From Paraburkholderia acidisoli (lineage in GTDB: Bacteria; Pseudomonadota; Gammaproteobacteria; Burkholderiales; Burkholderiaceae), in assembly GCF_009789675.1 (NCBI RefSeq), contig NZ_CP046915.1:372001-436000 (forward strand): a stretch of DNA of 64,000 nucleotides, in the 5' to 3' direction. Below are positions 45,542-54,203 of the stretch, piece after piece. The notes beneath the pieces were generated by a model. The model worked only from the letters and a program-made list of their open reading frames with translations, ran no database searches and was not told where the DNA came from. How positions within the stretch are numbered: position 1 is the first letter of the stretch; every line of letters starts with the position of its first letter. A program made the translations under genes and the position numbers.

Positions 45542-45862
45542 CGTGCGGCTCCTTTTCCTGGTGCAACGCGCGGCATCAAGCGGATTGAAAGCCGCGCCAT
45601 ACGGCGTGCGCCGCGCAATCGGCGAACCCGCGTGCAAGCGCGAGCCACGCAGGCATGCTAGACCATGGGCACATGCTTTGCTAACTCAACGCGCCGTCTC
45701 GCCCGCGAGACGCTTCCGGCCGATGCCTTGCATCGTCGCCTCGATTCACCGCCTTCCCCAGGAAGCCGCCTTCATTCGAGCGCCGCATGACCTCTCCTGA
45801 TTTTGCCGCGGCGTCGACCACGGCCTTCGCCATCGACATGATCCGCCAGCCGGGAGCCGCAC
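45542..45862. other. Divergent intergenic region upstream of the efflux operon
   Basis: About 320 bases separate the leftward MDR gene and the rightward efflux operon. No regulator gene or clear operator was found. A 27-codon frame at 45787-45870 overlaps the start of the membrane-fusion gene but lacks a ribosome site. Confidence 0.35.
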
Positions 45863-47059
45863 ATGGCTGACGAGCGCGCCGCACCGAACGACATCGGCGC
45901 ATTCTCGCGCCGGCATCGCGGCAAGCCGCGCAAAACCGACGCCGCCCGATCGTCGAAAGAGGACGACATGCCGAACGACGGCAAGAGCGGCGGAAAAAAC
46001 GGCGAGGCGGCAGACCGCAAAAAACCCGGCAAAAAGCCGCTCATCATTCTCGGCCTGGTGGTGCTGGTGATCGCCATTGCCGCATTGATCTGGTGGCTCC
46101 TCACGCGCAATCAGATCAGCACCGACGACGCCTACACGGACGGCAACGCCATCACCATGGCGCCCAAGGTGTCCGGTTACGTCACGAAGCTCAACATCAA
46201 CGACAACGTCTACGTGCACAAGGGCGACCTGCTGCTCGAGATCGATCCGCGCGACTACGCGGCGCAGGTTGATCAGGCGCGTGCGCAACTGGGTCTCGCG
46301 AAGGCGCAACTGCTCTCGGCGCAGGCGCAACTCGACATCGCGCGCGTGCAATATCCGGCGCAGTACGAGCAGGCGCGCGCGCAGATCGAGACCGCCAACG
46401 CCAACTACGCGAAGGCGCAAGCCGACTACGAGCGCCAGCACGCGGTCGACCCGCGCGCCACGACGCAGCAGAACGTGGATACGGCCACCGCGCAGCAACG
46501 CAGTTCGCACGCGGACGTCATGAGCGCGAAGGCGCAATTGAAAACGGCGAGCCTCGTGCCGCAGCAGATTCGCCAGGCCGTGGCGGCCGTGGAGGCGCGC
46601 CGCGAGCAGGTTGCGCAAGCCGAGGCGCAACTGGAAACGGCGCAGCTCAATCTGGCGTGGTGCGACCTGCGCTCGCCGTCCGACGGCTGGATCACGCGCC
46701 GCAACGTGCAGTTCGGCAGTTTCCTGCAGGCGGGCACCTCGCTCTTTTCCATCGTGACGCCGCAGGTGTGGATCACGGCGAACTTCAAGGAGTCGCAACT
46801 CGCGCGCATGCGTCCCGGCGACAAGGTCAAGATTACCGTGGACGCGTATCCGAATCTCGAGTTGCACGGTCATGTCGACAGCGTGCAGCTCGGCAGCGGT
46901 TCGCGCTTCTCCGCGTTCCCCGCCGAGAACGCCACCGGCAACTTCGTGAAGATCGTACAGCGCGTGCCGGTCAAGATCGTCGTGGACGACGGCTTGCCGA
47001 ATAACCAGCCGTTGCCGTTGGGGATTTCGGTGGTGCCAACGGTGTACTTGCGGCATTGA
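45863..47059 (+). CDS. EmrA-type membrane fusion protein of an efflux pump
   Basis: A 398-residue HlyD/EmrA-family adaptor. It has a disordered charged N-terminus, one membrane helix (about 60-82), the motif NQISTDDAYTDGNAITMAPK, a biotinyl-lipoyl half (GYVTKLNINDNVYVHKGD) and a long Gln/Ala-rich coiled-coil hairpin at about 135-260. It links an inner-membrane MFS pump to an outer-membrane channel. GGGAG is close before the ATG at 45863; an internal ATG at 45968 also has a good site. The pump and channel genes follow, after an intervening toxin-antitoxin pair. Confidence 0.92.
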   Translation: MADERAAPNDIGAFSRRHRGKPRKTDAARSSKEDDMPNDGKSGGKNGEAADRKKPGKKPLIILGLVVLVIAIAALIWWLLTRNQISTDDAYTDGNAITMAPKVSGYVTKLNINDNVYVHKGDLLLEIDPRDYAAQVDQARAQLGLAKAQLLSAQAQLDIARVQYPAQYEQARAQIETANANYAKAQADYERQHAVDPRATTQQNVDTATAQQRSSHADVMSAKAQLKTASLVPQQIRQAVAAVEARREQVAQAEAQLETAQLNLAWCDLRSPSDGWITRRNVQFGSFLQAGTSLFSIVTPQVWITANFKESQLARMRPGDKVKITVDAYPNLELHGHVDSVQLGSGSRFSAFPAENATGNFVKIVQRVPVKIVVDDGLPNNQPLPLGISVVPTVYLRH

Positions 47060-47140
47060 GCGCGGCGCCCGGCGCGCTTCCATCTCGATACCCATCTCGA
47101 TATTTCTGGACATTCGGCCGACTGGCGCGGCCGGATGACT

Positions 47141-47201
47141 CGAATTATTGTACTTACAAAAATTCGTGGTCTTCCCTATTTTTTGTAAGTACAATAATTC
47201 G
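47141..47201. promoter_or_regulatory. Long perfect inverted repeat immediately before brnT
   Basis: Two arms of 22 bases (47141-47162 and 47180-47201) are exact reverse complements separated by 17 bases. Each arm contains the near-palindrome TTGTACTTACAA, so it may be a pair of operator sites for a ribbon-helix-helix protein. The right arm ends only 2 bases before the brnT ATG. It is markedly AT-rich compared with the neighbourhood. In RNA it would form a strong hairpin over the start region. Confidence 0.88.
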
Positions 47202-47203
47202 CA

Positions 47204-47476
47204 ATGCAGATCGAGTTCGACGCAAACAAGCGCGACTGGACTTTCGTCGAGCGGGGTCTGGAGTTTGGCCGGGCCGCGGAAGTCTTTCTGGGACCGCATC
47301 ACACGCGCCCCGACGCTCGCAGGCACTACGGCGAGGACCGCTATCTCACGATCGGTCTGCTCGACCAACGCGTCGTCGTGGTGGTCTGGACCCAACGCGG
47401 CCACGCGCGCCGCATCATCAGCATGAGAAAAGCCAATGAACGTGAAATTGCGTACTTCGCCCGAAACAGCGGTTGA
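47204..47476 (+). CDS. brnT: BrnT-family ribonuclease toxin
   Basis: A 90-residue toxin of type II BrnT/BrnA modules; BrnT is an RNase that blocks translation until bound by BrnA. The family text is visible: MQIEFDANKRDWTFVERGLE, 'AAEVFLGP', then GEDRYLTIGLLDQRVVVVVW and RRIISMRKANEREI. No ribosome binding site is present, because the upstream inverted repeat reaches to 2 bases from the ATG. It overlaps brnA by 41 bases. It sits between the adaptor and pump genes of an efflux operon, which is unusual. Confidence 0.93.
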   Translation: MQIEFDANKRDWTFVERGLEFGRAAEVFLGPHHTRPDARRHYGEDRYLTIGLLDQRVVVVVWTQRGHARRIISMRKANEREIAYFARNSG

Positions 47477-47714
47477 TCCGGACGACGCCCCCGAACTCAC
47501 GGAAGAATGGTTCGAGCAAGCCGACTTTTATATCGGCGACAAACTCATTCGTCGCGGGCGCCCGGCCGGCAGCAACAAAACGCCCACCACCATCCGCCTC
47601 GACGACGACATTCTCGAAGCCTTCAAGGCCACCGGGCCGCGCTGGCAGTCGCGCCTGAACGCCGCCGTACGCGACTGGCTCAAAACCCACTCGCCGGACG
47701 AAGTCACGATCTGA
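47436..47714 (+). CDS. brnA: BrnA-family antitoxin, ribbon-helix-helix type
   Basis: A 92-residue antitoxin. The C-terminal half is a ribbon-helix-helix DNA-binding unit (KTPTTIRLDDDILEAFKATG followed by WQSRLNAAVRDWLKTH), and the N-terminal half should wrap BrnT. In known modules the BrnT-BrnA complex represses its own promoter, consistent with the inverted repeat at 47141-47201. It starts within brnT, giving translational coupling. Confidence 0.93.
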   Translation: MNVKLRTSPETAVDPDDAPELTEEWFEQADFYIGDKLIRRGRPAGSNKTPTTIRLDDDILEAFKATGPRWQSRLNAAVRDWLKTHSPDEVTI

Positions 47715-47720
47715 GCCCCG

Positions 47721-47762
47721 GCCGGCCGCACCTCGCCGGCCACACCTCGCCGGCCGCCCGTC
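47721..47762. repeat. Three 14-base GC-rich repeats after brnA
   Basis: GCCGGCCGCACCTC, GCCGGCCACACCTC and GCCGGCCGCCCGTC follow each other in register between brnA and the pump gene. Each carries the palindrome GCCGGC, so they can fold into alternative hairpins. Possibly a border scar of the inserted module. Confidence 0.65.
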
Positions 47763-47846
47763 AAGGCGCTTTGCAAGGAACAACTTTTGCTGTCCTTCGC
47801 GCGACCTGAACCGCCGTTCCCACGGCGCACGGGAACCGGAGGACAC

Positions 47847-49433
47847 GTGCCTGGCTCATCCCGACAAGCGAACTGGCGTCCCGCGGGCAACCCGTGGCTG
47901 ATCGCCATTTCGGTCACGCTCGCGGCGTTCATGGAGGTGCTCGACACCACCATCGTCAACGTCGCGCTGCCGCACATCGCAGGCACGATGTCGGCGAGCT
48001 ACGACGAGGCCACGTGGGTGCTCACCTCGTACCTCGTCGCCAACGGCATCGTGCTGCCCATTTCAGCGTTCTTCGCGCGCGTGCTCGGCCGCAAGCGCTA
48101 CTTCATGGTGTGCATCGTCGCGTTCACCATTTGCTCGTTCCTGTGCGGCGTGGCCACGAGTCTCGGCCAGCTCGTGATCTTCCGCGTGCTGCAAGGCTTC
48201 TTCGGCGGCGGCCTGCAACCGAATCAGCAGTCGATCATTCTCGACACCTTCGAGCCCAGCCAGCGCGGCCGCGCGTTCTCGATTTCGGCCATCGCGATCG
48301 TCGTCGCGCCCGTGCTCGGGCCCACGCTCGGCGGCTGGATCACCGATAACTTCACGTGGCGCTGGGTGTTCCTGCTCAACGTGCCGGTGGGCATTCTCAC
48401 GACGCTCGCCGTCATGCAACTCGTGGAAGATCCGCCGTGGGTCAAGAAGGAAACGGCGCAGGGCCTGAACTGGCGCACGGTGGACTTCCCCGGCATCGCG
48501 CTGATCGCGGTCGGGCTCGGCTGCCTCCAGGTCATGCTCGATCGCGGCGAGGACGACGACTGGTTCCACTCGCCGTTCATCGTCACGTTCACGGTGCTTT
48601 CCGTGCTCGGGCTGGTGGGCGCGACCTTCCGGCTGCTTTACGCGAAGCATCCCGTGGTGGATTTGCGATGTCTGCGCGACCGCAATTTCGCGCTCGGTTG
48701 CCTGATGATCTTCGCGTTCGCCACCGTGCTCTATGGCAGCTCGGTGATCGTGCCGCAGCTCGCCCAGCAGCAACTCGGCTACACGGCCACGCTCGCGGGT
48801 CTCGTGCTCTCGCCCGGCGCGCTGCTCATCACGATGGAGATTCCCGTCATCAGCAAGCTGATGCCGCATATTCAAACGCGGCTGCTCATCATGACGGGCT
48901 TCATCCTGCTGACGGCCGCGCTCATCTACGCGCGCACGCTCGTGCCCGATGTCGATTACGACACGCTGGTGAAGATGCGCGCCGCGCAGTCGATCGCCAT
49001 CGGCTTTCTGTTCGTGCCCGTCACCACGCTCGCCTATCTCACCGTGCCAAGCGCGCTCAACAACGACGCCTCGGCGCTCTTCACGATGTTCCGCAACGTC
49101 GCGGGCTCGATCGGCATCTCGGTGTCCACGGCGCTGATCCGCGAACGCTCGCAGGCGTGGATGGCGCATCTCTCGGGGCACATGTCGCCGCTCTCGCAGA
49201 ACTATCAGGACACGCTCATGCGCGACGCGCAAACCGTCATGGCAAGCACCGGGCAGCCGCTCGCGCAGGCCCTTCAGACCGCCAACGGGCATCTCTACGA
49301 AACCTTCGTGTCGCAGGCGACGATCCTCGCCTATATCGACGTGTTCGGCATTCTCGCCGTGTATTGCGCGATCTTCGTGCCGGTCGCGCTGTTCTTCTCG
49401 CCGGTGAAGGCCGCGGGTCAGGGAGGCCATTGA
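47847..49433 (+). CDS. DHA2-family MFS drug efflux pump (EmrB-like)
   Basis: A 528-residue inner-membrane pump with 14 predicted helices. The DHA2 signatures EVLDTTIVNVALPHIAG (helix 1) and GPTLGGWITDNFTWRWVF (motif C region) are present. It expels hydrophobic compounds with proton exchange through the adaptor and the outer-membrane channel encoded on either side. The start is GTG at 47847, with GGAGGA just before it; an in-frame TTG at 47787 also has AAGGA upstream. It lies 132 bases after brnA and 1 base before the channel gene. Confidence 0.94.
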   Translation: MPGSSRQANWRPAGNPWLIAISVTLAAFMEVLDTTIVNVALPHIAGTMSASYDEATWVLTSYLVANGIVLPISAFFARVLGRKRYFMVCIVAFTICSFLCGVATSLGQLVIFRVLQGFFGGGLQPNQQSIILDTFEPSQRGRAFSISAIAIVVAPVLGPTLGGWITDNFTWRWVFLLNVPVGILTTLAVMQLVEDPPWVKKETAQGLNWRTVDFPGIALIAVGLGCLQVMLDRGEDDDWFHSPFIVTFTVLSVLGLVGATFRLLYAKHPVVDLRCLRDRNFALGCLMIFAFATVLYGSSVIVPQLAQQQLGYTATLAGLVLSPGALLITMEIPVISKLMPHIQTRLLIMTGFILLTAALIYARTLVPDVDYDTLVKMRAAQSIAIGFLFVPVTTLAYLTVPSALNNDASALFTMFRNVAGSIGISVSTALIRERSQAWMAHLSGHMSPLSQNYQDTLMRDAQTVMASTGQPLAQALQTANGHLYETFVSQATILAYIDVFGILAVYCAIFVPVALFFSPVKAAGQGGH

Positions 49434-49434
49434 G

Positions 49435-51051
49435 ATGCGCCTGCGCTCATCCACGCTGGTAATCCGCCTGCTGCCCTGCGCGCTCGCGGCGGCGCTCAGC
49501 GCCTGCACCGTGGGCCCCAATTTCAAACCGCCCGACGCGCAAGCGCCCACCGACTGGAACGCCACGCACGCCGGCAATCCCGCCAATGCGCCGGGCGAGA
49601 AAGTGGCGGCGTCCACGCCCACGGTGCAATCCGATCCCGATCCGCGCTGGTGGCAAGGCTTTCACGACACCACGCTCGACTCGCTCATCGACCGCGCGCT
49701 GCGCGGCAATCCCGACCTGCGTATTGCCGTTGTGCGCATTGCCGAGGCCCGCGCGCAAACGCAGCAGGCCGCCGCGCAGGGCCTGCCGAACGTGCGCGCG
49801 AGCGCGAGCTACGAGCGCGAGCAACTGGGCGCGAAAGGTCTGCTCGAATCGCAAGGCGTCTACGACAAGGTCGATGCGCTCGGTGCGCCCGGTTCGCCGG
49901 TCAACCAGTTCGCGCCCGGCGAAGGGCCGGCGCTCGAAAGCGGCGTGCGCAACGCGCTCAATCAGCTCACGACGCCCGTGAATCTCTGGCAAGTGGGCTT
50001 CGACGCCTCGTGGGAAATCGACCTGTTCGGCCGCGTGCGCCGCTCCGTCGAAGCCGCGAACGCGCAAACCGACGCCGCCATCGAATCGCAGCACGACGCG
50101 CAGGTCTCGCTCGAAGCCGAGGTGGCCGAGACCTATCTGCAATTGCGCGGCGCGCAGATGTTACGCGCCACCGCCGTCGACATGATCCGCCAGCAGCGCG
50201 AGACCGTCGACCTCGCGCGCAACGCCGCGAAGCACGGCCTGGAAAGCCAGCTCGACGTGGAGCGTTCGCAGGCCGAGCGCGCGCAAACCGAAGCGCTGCT
50301 GCCGCAATACGATCAGCAAATCGCGCAGTCGCTCAACGCGCTCGCCGTGCTGGTGGGCGAAGCGCCGGGCGCGCTCGACGCCGATCTCACGCCGCCGGGC
50401 ACGCTGCCCGCCACGCCGCCTTCGGTGCCCGTGGGTTTGCCGGCCACGCTGGCGCGCCGCCGCCCCGACATCCGCCGCGCCGAAGCCTCGCTGCATGCGG
50501 CCACGGCCAACGTGGGCGTGGCGGTCGCGCAGTTCTATCCCGACATCTCGCTCACCGGCGAGGTGGGCACGCGCGCGACCACGCCGCACGATCTCGCGCA
50601 TTGGTCCAACTTGTTCTGGTCGTGGGGGCCGAGCGTTTCGCTGCCAATCTTCCAGGGCGGCGCGCTGGTGTCGAACCTGAAACTCTCGAAGCTGCAGCAG
50701 CAGGAAGCCGCGCTCGACTATCGCAAAACCGTGCTCGGCGCATTGCGCGACGTGAACAATGCGCTCACGGTGTATCAAACCGATCAGTCCAAGCTCGTCT
50801 CGCTCGACGAAAGCGTGGCCGCCCAGCGCCGCGCGTTCGCGCTCGCGCGCGACAGCTATCGCAAAGGCATCGTGACCTTCATCAACGTGCTGGACGCCGA
50901 GCGTCAACTGAGCAGCGCGCAGCAGAACGCGCAGCAAGGCGAGTTGCAGGTGTGTACCGACCTCGTCTCGCTCTACAAGGCGCTGGGCGGCGGCTGGAGC
51001 GACGCCGCCGCGCCGGTCGCGTCAGCGCCCGCACCGGCTTCATCGCCCTGA
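49435..51051 (+). CDS. NodT/OprM-type outer-membrane efflux channel lipoprotein
   Basis: A 538-residue outer-membrane factor. The lipoprotein signal ends in ALSACTVGPNFKPP, the usual NodT-family start. Two repeats of long helical and strand segments follow, with the ends ASWEIDLFGRVRRSVEAA and GPSVSLPIFQGGALVSNL, both diagnostic of RND/MFS channels. A 35-residue loop (about 135-170) rich in Gly and Pro is longer than usual. It starts 1 base after the pump gene and completes the efflux unit. Confidence 0.94.
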   Translation: MRLRSSTLVIRLLPCALAAALSACTVGPNFKPPDAQAPTDWNATHAGNPANAPGEKVAASTPTVQSDPDPRWWQGFHDTTLDSLIDRALRGNPDLRIAVVRIAEARAQTQQAAAQGLPNVRASASYEREQLGAKGLLESQGVYDKVDALGAPGSPVNQFAPGEGPALESGVRNALNQLTTPVNLWQVGFDASWEIDLFGRVRRSVEAANAQTDAAIESQHDAQVSLEAEVAETYLQLRGAQMLRATAVDMIRQQRETVDLARNAAKHGLESQLDVERSQAERAQTEALLPQYDQQIAQSLNALAVLVGEAPGALDADLTPPGTLPATPPSVPVGLPATLARRRPDIRRAEASLHAATANVGVAVAQFYPDISLTGEVGTRATTPHDLAHWSNLFWSWGPSVSLPIFQGGALVSNLKLSKLQQQEAALDYRKTVLGALRDVNNALTVYQTDQSKLVSLDESVAAQRRAFALARDSYRKGIVTFINVLDAERQLSSAQQNAQQGELQVCTDLVSLYKALGGGWSDAAAPVASAPAPASSP

Positions 51052-51060
51052 AAAAACGCA

Positions 51061-51882
51061 TCAATGCAACGACTTCGCCGCCGCCCGGCGGCGACGCTTG
51101 CGCTCGCGTTTGAGGGCGGCGAGCGCGGTCTCGGCGCTGGCCGAGTCGGCGAACACTTCGGGATGCGCGGCGAGCAACTGCTCGGTCGCCACCGCGTCGT
51201 TGAGCTTGCCGAAGCGCTTTTGCAGCTTCTTCAGCGACTCGAGCCGGTCGATATCGCGCGCTTTTAGCTCGGGCCCGAAAAACTCCAGCAGATAGCGCAG
51301 TTTCTTCGCGCCCTTGCGCACCTCGTGCCACGCTGCGTAGTCGCCGCGTTTGGCCTTTTCAGCGCGCCGCCTGCGCTGCTTGAGCGCGCGCCGCGCGTCG
51401 TCCACACGCTCGCGCGCGAGCCGCTTCACCGGCGTGCGTTGCGAGGACGTGTTCAACGCGCGATTGGTCGCGTGCAGCATCTCGCGCAACGCGTGCTTGA
51501 GATCGGCGGCCGAGAGCGTGACCGCCGCGCGAGCGCGCGCCTCGCGCCGCGCGGCCTCGAGACGTTCGCCCGCGAGCGACTCGCCGGCTTCGTCTTGCGC
51601 GCCCAGCAGCTTGACCGCGATATCCCAGTCGCGCGCCTCGCCCGCCGCCGCGGCGGCGCGCTTGAGAAACGCGCGCTCGCGCTCGGCCGCGTCGCGCCCG
51701 AGTAGCGGCCGCCACGCCCACAACAGCGTGCGCAACCGCCGCAACGCGATGCGCAGCTTGTGGAAGTCGTCCGCGTTCGGATCGACGAGCGCCGCACGTG
51801 TCAACGCTTCGTCGACGAGCGGCCTCGCGTAATGCGCGAACTGCGACTGCGCACTCTCGGCCGGATCGGTGGATTTCGTCAT
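51061..51882 (-). CDS. CHAD-domain protein
   Basis: A 273-residue alpha-helical CHAD protein. The conserved His-Lys-Arg pattern is present at FHKLRIALRRLRTLLWAWRP and again at WHEVRKGAKKLRYLLEFFGP. CHAD domains bind inorganic polyphosphate and localise to granules; no CYTH triphosphatase domain is fused here. The C-terminus is strongly basic (KRERKRRRRAAAKSLH). AAGGAG precedes the ATG. Its stop is 9 bases from that of the converging channel gene. Confidence 0.93.
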   Translation of the reverse strand: MTKSTDPAESAQSQFAHYARPLVDEALTRAALVDPNADDFHKLRIALRRLRTLLWAWRPLLGRDAAERERAFLKRAAAAAGEARDWDIAVKLLGAQDEAGESLAGERLEAARREARARAAVTLSAADLKHALREMLHATNRALNTSSQRTPVKRLARERVDDARRALKQRRRRAEKAKRGDYAAWHEVRKGAKKLRYLLEFFGPELKARDIDRLESLKKLQKRFGKLNDAVATEQLLAAHPEVFADSASAETALAALKRERKRRRRAAAKSLH

Positions 51883-51924
51883 GGCTCGCTCCTTGCGCGA
51901 CTCGGGTTGAGGAAGATGCCGCGT

Positions 51925-54021
51925 TCAGGCCGGCACGCTTTCGGCCTGCGCCGCGCGCGACCACACGCGATGCTGGCCCGCCGTATCGACGAACTCCTTC
52001 AACACGCGCGCCAGCTCCTTCGCGTCGCCGGTCGCCACGCCATCGGCCTGGTCGGGCAAATGCGCGGCCTGCAGCACGAGCCGGCCCGTGTCCACCGCGC
52101 CCAGCGCCTTCAGATGCTTGAACGCTTCGAGCACGAAGTGGCGCGCGTCGCCGGACTGCGAAAGCACCTGCGCGGCCGCCTCGCCGCCCGGCACGAACAC
52201 GGCGTCGAACATGACCGAGGGCATGCCCGCGATGGTGGCGTCGGGCGTGATGTCGCCAATGGCCGCGAGCGTGGGCGCGATCACGAGCGCCGTGGCGCCT
52301 TCCTTCGCGAACGCGTCGCGCAATTGCTTGAGCATGGCGGCGTCCGCGCCCGGCGCCGTGAGCAGCGCGATCTTGCGCGTCTTGATACCGGGCTTCACGC
52401 GATTCATCAGGCTCAGCGCGGGCGAATCCGCCGTCTTCGGCTTGCCGGGCTTGCTGCCCGCCTTGGGCTTGGGCAGACCGAGCGCCTCGGCCACGCTCGC
52501 GGCGAGGTCGGCGTCGATGTTGGCGAGAATCTCGTTCACCTCGCGCTCGCGAATCTCGGGCCTCGTGACCTTGCCGAGTTCGAACGCATAGGAAGCCTTG
52601 ATGTGATCCTTCTCCGGCTCCGACATGCTGTTGTAGAACATCGTGGCCTGCGAGAAGTGATCGGCGAACGAGTCGCTGCGCACGCGAATCTTCGTGCCTT
52701 CCATCTTCTCCTGGTAGCTCTCGAAACCGCCATCGGCCGGATCGGTTTCCTTGGGCCAGCCGCCGCCCACCGAGTTCGGCTCGTACGACGCCTGTCCCAC
52801 GTTGAGGGTTTGCCGGTGCATGGCGTCGCGCTGGTTGTTCTGGAACGGACACACCGGGCGATTGATCGGCAACTCGTGGAAGTTCGGGCCGCCGAGACGG
52901 CTGATCTGCGTATCCGTGTACGAGAACAAACGGCCTTGCAGCAAGGGATCGTTCGAGAAGTCGATGCCCGGCACGATATGGCCAGGATGGAACGCGACCT
53001 GTTCGGTCTCGGCGAAAAAGTTGTCGGGATTGCGATTGAGCGTCATCTTGCCGATGATCTGCACCGGCACGAGTTCCTCGGGAATCAGCTTGGTCGGATC
53101 GAGCAGGTCGAAGTCGAAGCTATGTTCGTCGCTTTCCTCGATCACCTGCACGCCCAGTTCCCATTCGGGGAAATTGCCGCTCTCGATCGCTTCCCACAGA
53201 TCGCGCCGGTGAAAGTCCGGGTCCTTGCCCGAGATTTTCTGCGCCTCGTCCCACACGAGCGAATACGAGCCGAGCACGGGCCGCCAGTGCCATTTGATGA
53301 AGCGCGCCTTGCCCTGCGCGTTGACGAATCGAAACGTATGGACGCCGAAGCCTTCCATGGTGCGCAGGCTGCGCGGAATCGCGCGATCGGACATGGCCCA
53401 CACGACCATGTGCGCGCTTTCCGGCACGAGCGAAACGAAGTCCCAGAACGTGTCGTGGGCGGTCGCGCCGGTGGGCATTTCGTCGGGCGCCTCGGGCTTC
53501 ACCGCGTGCACGAAGTCAGGAAACTTGATCGCGTCCTGAATGAAGAACACGGGCATGTTGTTGCCGACCAGATCGAAATTGCCTTCCTCGGTGTAGAACT
53601 TCACGGCGAAGCCGCGCACGTCGCGCACCGTATCGGCGGAACCGCGCGGGCCTTGCACCGTGGAAAACCGCACGTACACCGGCGTTTCCTTCGCGGGGTC
53701 CTGCAGAAAGCCGGCGCGCGTCAGTTCGGACTGCGATTCGTAGACCTTGAACACGCCATGCGCGGCCGACCCGCGCGCGTGCACGATCCGTTCGGGAATG
53801 CGCTCGTGATCGAAATGCGTGATTTTTTCACGCATGATGAAATCTTCGAGCAGCGACGGGCCGCGTGGGCCCGCGCGCAAACTGTTCTGGTTGTCGGCGA
53901 TCTTCACGCCTTGATTGGTACGCAACGCTTCGCCGTCGGCGCGTGCGCGAAACGGTTCGAGGCTCTGCGATTTGGCGTCGGATGAAGACGGCTTGCCCGG
54001 CGAGCGGTGACTCTTCGACAT
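51925..54021 (-). CDS. katE: Large-subunit monofunctional catalase (HPII type)
   Basis: A 698-residue catalase that converts hydrogen peroxide to water and oxygen. The distal His in [14 protein letters not shown], the distal Asn in [14 protein letters not shown] and the haem-ligand Tyr in [14 protein letters not shown] are all present. The C-terminal 150 residues form the flavodoxin/DJ-1-like domain of large-subunit catalases ([15 protein letters not shown]). AAGGAG lies just before the ATG at 54021. It starts 42 bases upstream of the CHAD gene on the same strand, which may be cotranscribed. Confidence 0.96.
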   Translation of the reverse strand: MSKSHRSPGKPSSSDAKSQSLEPFRARADGEALRTNQGVKIADNQNSLRAGPRGPSLLEDFIMREKITHFDHERIPERIVHARGSAAHGVFKVYESQSELTRAGFLQDPAKETPVYVRFSTVQGPRGSADTVRDVRGFAVKFYTEEGNFDLVGNNMPVFFIQDAIKFPDFVHAVKPEAPDEMPTGATAHDTFWDFVSLVPESAHMVVWAMSDRAIPRSLRTMEGFGVHTFRFVNAQGKARFIKWHWRPVLGSYSLVWDEAQKISGKDPDFHRRDLWEAIESGNFPEWELGVQVIEESDEHSFDFDLLDPTKLIPEELVPVQIIGKMTLNRNPDNFFAETEQVAFHPGHIVPGIDFSNDPLLQGRLFSYTDTQISRLGGPNFHELPINRPVCPFQNNQRDAMHRQTLNVGQASYEPNSVGGGWPKETDPADGGFESYQEKMEGTKIRVRSDSFADHFSQATMFYNSMSEPEKDHIKASYAFELGKVTRPEIREREVNEILANIDADLAASVAEALGLPKPKAGSKPGKPKTADSPALSLMNRVKPGIKTRKIALLTAPGADAAMLKQLRDAFAKEGATALVIAPTLAAIGDITPDATIAGMPSVMFDAVFVPGGEAAAQVLSQSGDARHFVLEAFKHLKALGAVDTGRLVLQAAHLPDQADGVATGDAKELARVLKEFVDTAGQHRVWSRAAQAESVPA

Positions 54022-54203
54022 GGGGAACTCCTTGGAATCGGTCGCGCATGCGGCCTTGGGTGAGTGACCGTCCTCCGCAAACGTTGTGCCGTTTGTCGTG
54101 CTGTTTGTTATGTCGATATGAACGCGCCCGCACTCGATCAGCGAATTGAAAGGCGGCACGGCGATTGCGCTCCCATGCGGATAACCACACTGGGGAGCCG
54201 CAC

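Noticed and set aside
45787..45870. 27-codon frame overlapping the efflux adaptor start
   Set aside because: No ribosome site and no coupling pattern; likely chance.
47101..47800. Insertion sequence or transposon carrying brnTA
   Set aside because: No transposase, no terminal inverted repeats flanking the module, and no target duplication seen; the inverted repeat belongs to the promoter side only.
51075..51094. 8-base GC stem near the end of the efflux operon as a terminator
   Set aside because: It lies within the coding end of the CHAD gene and has no T-run.
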